Source: Elysia marginata
Taxonomy: Eukaryota; Mollusca; Gastropoda; Plakobranchidae
Reading direction: 5' to 3'
Assembly: GCA_019649035.1 (NCBI GenBank)
Contig: BMAT01013808.1
Span: 1 to 38,501 of the forward strand
DNA: 38,501 bases
Part shown: positions 23,601 to 38,501 of the stretch, piece by piece
Numbering within the stretch: the first letter of the stretch is position 1
Layout of the letters: each line of letters starts with the position of its first letter
Position numbers and translations under genes: made by a program
The notes under the pieces: model-generated
Database searches by the model: none
Seen by the model: the letters and a program-made list of their open reading frames with translations, nothing else
What the model was told of the DNA's origin: nothing

Positions 23601-24310
23601 CAAGGTTGAAAGATTGAACTTTCTTCTATGGTTTATTTTAACTTACTTTTAAGAGACTTTGCTTTCAACAAACTTTCTTTATTTTCCCACCCAGTTTGTT
23701 GAATCCGAAGTCCACTGTACAAAGTATTAACAATAAGATGAATCTTATTTTACAACCAAAAACTAGAACATATTAAAAATTCTAAAGTAAGAAAATATAA
23801 ACAGACCAAACCATATAATATGCTATATTTCACTCTAAACTGAGGGGGGAAAAATCTTTTTATCTCAATCACTCATACAATCTCCATTTCACCTTAAGCA
23901 CAAAACCCTTTGCCATCAACCTAAAGCAATATTAGCATTTAAACTTTATATTAAAATTGATACTTTTAAGAACATAGTAAGCAGGGCAAAAATAAAAGAT
24001 TTTTGCCTCTTCAAAACACCTAAGCCACTCTCCATATTTCTTTCAAGTCTTCAAAATAAGAACAAAACAAAAATTTCTTGCAACCACTTTCTGTGAGTTG
24101 GAAATTAGAATTTGAATAAATACCTGTGGAAAGAAGACCCTTCTTTTTCCCTTAATTTTATATGAAAAAAAATTCTAAATTCTTTTAAAAAATTATGTTA
24201 ACTTAAAGCAGTTTTTACCATTTTAAGTTCAGAAAAATTCAATAAGACATAAGTAAAATATTAACTTACTGCGAAACCGGACACATTTGGGCGAGTTGCA
24301 ACATATCCAT
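20633..24310 (-). CDS. Candidate small three-exon gene, unidentified (about 66 aa)
   Basis: Model: exon 1 24310-24270 (ATG, 13 codons, MDMLQLAQMCPVS plus two bases, donor gtaagt); exon 2 21412-21342 (IGGPLAECSKNDKFWQRQTM..., donor AAG|gttggc); exon 3 20721-20633 (GEKWKNHFTEIQMRKDDFYK... ending EQTPL and TGA). Phases 2 and 1 join in frame across both introns. A longer exon 3 using an acceptor ending ...actgtaacag near 20775 keeps the same phase and adds YREAKTMIRIAAG. The product would be a small, basic, Trp/Lys/Arg-rich soluble protein. For it: consistent phases, a strong exon 1 donor, position right after the PDHB poly(A) signal, and an X-box-like motif at the start. Against it: acceptors of exons 2 and 3 have weak pyrimidine tracts, and no family is recognised. 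Confidence 0.33.
20847..20893. repeat. Inverted repeat, 11-bp arms
   Basis: CAGGGGTCCAC (20847-20857) and GTGGACCCCTG (20883-20893) are perfect complements with a 25-nt loop. A related GGTGGACCCTTGG occurs on minus near 21400. Confidence 0.7.
22080..22197 (-). mobile_element. Foldback-type MITE, diverged copy
   Basis: Shares GGTCCTTAGATCTAAATTTAGAT, the GGACCAAA core and CTCAACG...AGAGTC ends with the element at 33622-33770, in inverted orientation. It encodes nothing. Confidence 0.55.
22791..23175. mobile_element. TA-type MITE, CAGTGGAATCC termini, larger copy
   Basis: Starts CAGTGGAATCC and ends GGATTCCACTG followed by TA. The right end (AGTCAACACCT...GACCGAAAAAA on minus) is closely similar to that of the 174-bp element at 8613. 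The left TA is lost. Confidence 0.65.
23248..23717. mobile_element. TA-flanked MITE, CAGTGGAC termini, 470 bp
   Basis: Starts CAGTGGACCTTGCATCCAAC and ends AGTCCACTG, with TA on both sides (23246-23247, 23718-23719). Inner ends CCAACAA and TTTGTTGAATCC pair as an inverted repeat. It is related at the tip to the CAGTGGAATCC elements but is a separate subfamily. Confidence 0.6.
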
Positions 24311-24316
24311 AGCTCT

Positions 24317-24330
24317 ATTGCTATGGCAAG
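24317..24330 (-). promoter_or_regulatory. X-box-like imperfect palindrome
   Basis: CTTGCCATAGCAAT on minus matches the symmetrical X-box GTTGCCATAGCAAC at 12 of 14 positions, missing only the outermost bases. It lies 6 bp upstream of the ATG of the candidate small gene and about 80 bp downstream of the PDHB poly(A) signal. The closeness to the ATG is unusual for a promoter site. Confidence 0.35.
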
Positions 24331-24411
24331 GTTTCTGAGAACTCTTACATAAGATGTTGATTGCCGACCAGTTTATGATAACACAGAAAAAATGTACATG
24401 TAAGGTAGCTA

Positions 24412-24417
24412 TTTATT
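24412..24417 (-). promoter_or_regulatory. Candidate PDHB polyadenylation signal
   Basis: AATAAA on the minus strand, about 485 nt after the PDHB stop. It is the first canonical hexamer I found downstream and lies about 80 bp before the next candidate promoter. Confidence 0.45.
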
Positions 24418-24901
24418 AGTCAAAATTATCAAAATTAACTCAGAAGTCATAAAAGACAAAGCACTGGTGTATATACAACCAATTTTCATCCGCTTCAGGT
24501 TTAGGTTACCTTTTTCTCCAAGAATTTTTTTTACGCTTGTATTTACTTTCCATTCTGACTTATTAAAATATACAGAAACAAAATCTCCAATGGATGAGTA
24601 TACAGACAGAAAAGGTACCTTTAAACTCAACATACAAAACTAGTACAACTGCCCTCAACATATAAAGTGATTTTACCTTATTCTGTTTGCATTTGTATAA
24701 AAATAAAATTGCCAAGTCAACAGAAAAAATGAGATCTCTGTTTATGATGCACAGCAACTTGCTTGATATCTCGCATTTTCAGTTGCAGCTAGTCCAAAAT
24801 TGACTGTTCAAGGTCGCAGGTAATAAACTTTTTTTCTTCTCATCACCGACTGAATCACAAAAAAGACCAACAAAAAACATATATAAAACAACAATGAAAA
24901 C

Positions 24902-38386
<13,485 letters not shown>

Positions 38387-38469
38387 CTGTAAATTCAATA
38401 TGAGAAAAAATGTTTTAAAAAATCATTGAATAATTCTTTTCTCTTTCAGTATTAAAGTAGGCACTTCAG

Positions 38470-38501
38470 TGAACGGGCGCGGCCGGCCGAGAATTTTCGC
38501 T
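38470..38501. other. Abrupt GC-rich patch at the right edge
   Basis: GAACGGGCGCGGCCGGCCGAG stands out from the AT-rich intron around it. It may be a repeat continuing past the window or an assembly edge. Confidence 0.4.

Overview
The window is an AT-rich animal genome segment with spliced genes, long introns and many decayed transposons. The gene content (MEIG1, mitochondrial PDHB) is animal. The mix of LINE, SINE and TA/TTAA transposon relics, plus frequent CTAGATC-type palindromes, suggests a mollusc, perhaps a gastropod; that placement is inference. A 71-base run of N marks an assembly gap at 17792-17862.

Two protein-coding genes can be named with confidence, both on the minus strand. (1) PDHB, the beta subunit of the E1 component of mitochondrial pyruvate dehydrogenase, occupies 24902-38386. 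Eight coding exons are visible, from about human residue 69 to the stop codon; the 5' exons lie beyond the right edge. All seven introns have GT/AG ends and the phases agree, giving 292 codons plus stop with no indel against the human protein as I recall it. (2) MEIG1, a small spermiogenesis/ciliary protein that partners PACRG, is complete: two coding exons at 11559-12561 (93 aa) and a likely 5' UTR exon ending at 14979. A perfect RFX X-box lies at 15023-15035, which fits a cilium gene.

Weaker gene candidates: the last coding exon of an unidentified plus-strand gene (545-676); a phase-consistent three-exon minus-strand gene of about 66 codons (20633-24310) that starts just downstream of PDHB beside a second X-box-like motif; a ten-codon plus-strand first exon (15110-15139) divergent from MEIG1; and a two-exon plus-strand transcript or LTR piece inside a PDHB intron (35078-35812).

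Layout: 1-120 possible TATA promoter on minus; 545-676 terminal exon; 2.0-2.55 kb ACT-type trinucleotide repeat; 2.7-9.8 kb SINEs, a piggyBac-like MITE, a LINE fragment and a TA-flanked MITE; 11.5-15.04 kb MEIG1; 15.4-19.3 kb LINE wreckage and the gap; 20.6-24.3 kb candidate small gene with MITEs; 24.4-38.4 kb PDHB, whose introns hold an RNase H-bearing LINE, a piggyBac-like TTAA end, a foldback element, a (TC)n microsatellite and a SINE. The two named genes have no evident shared pathway: PDHB is housekeeping mitochondrial metabolism and MEIG1 is germline/ciliary. No prokaryote-type system, CRISPR array, rRNA or functional tRNA was found.
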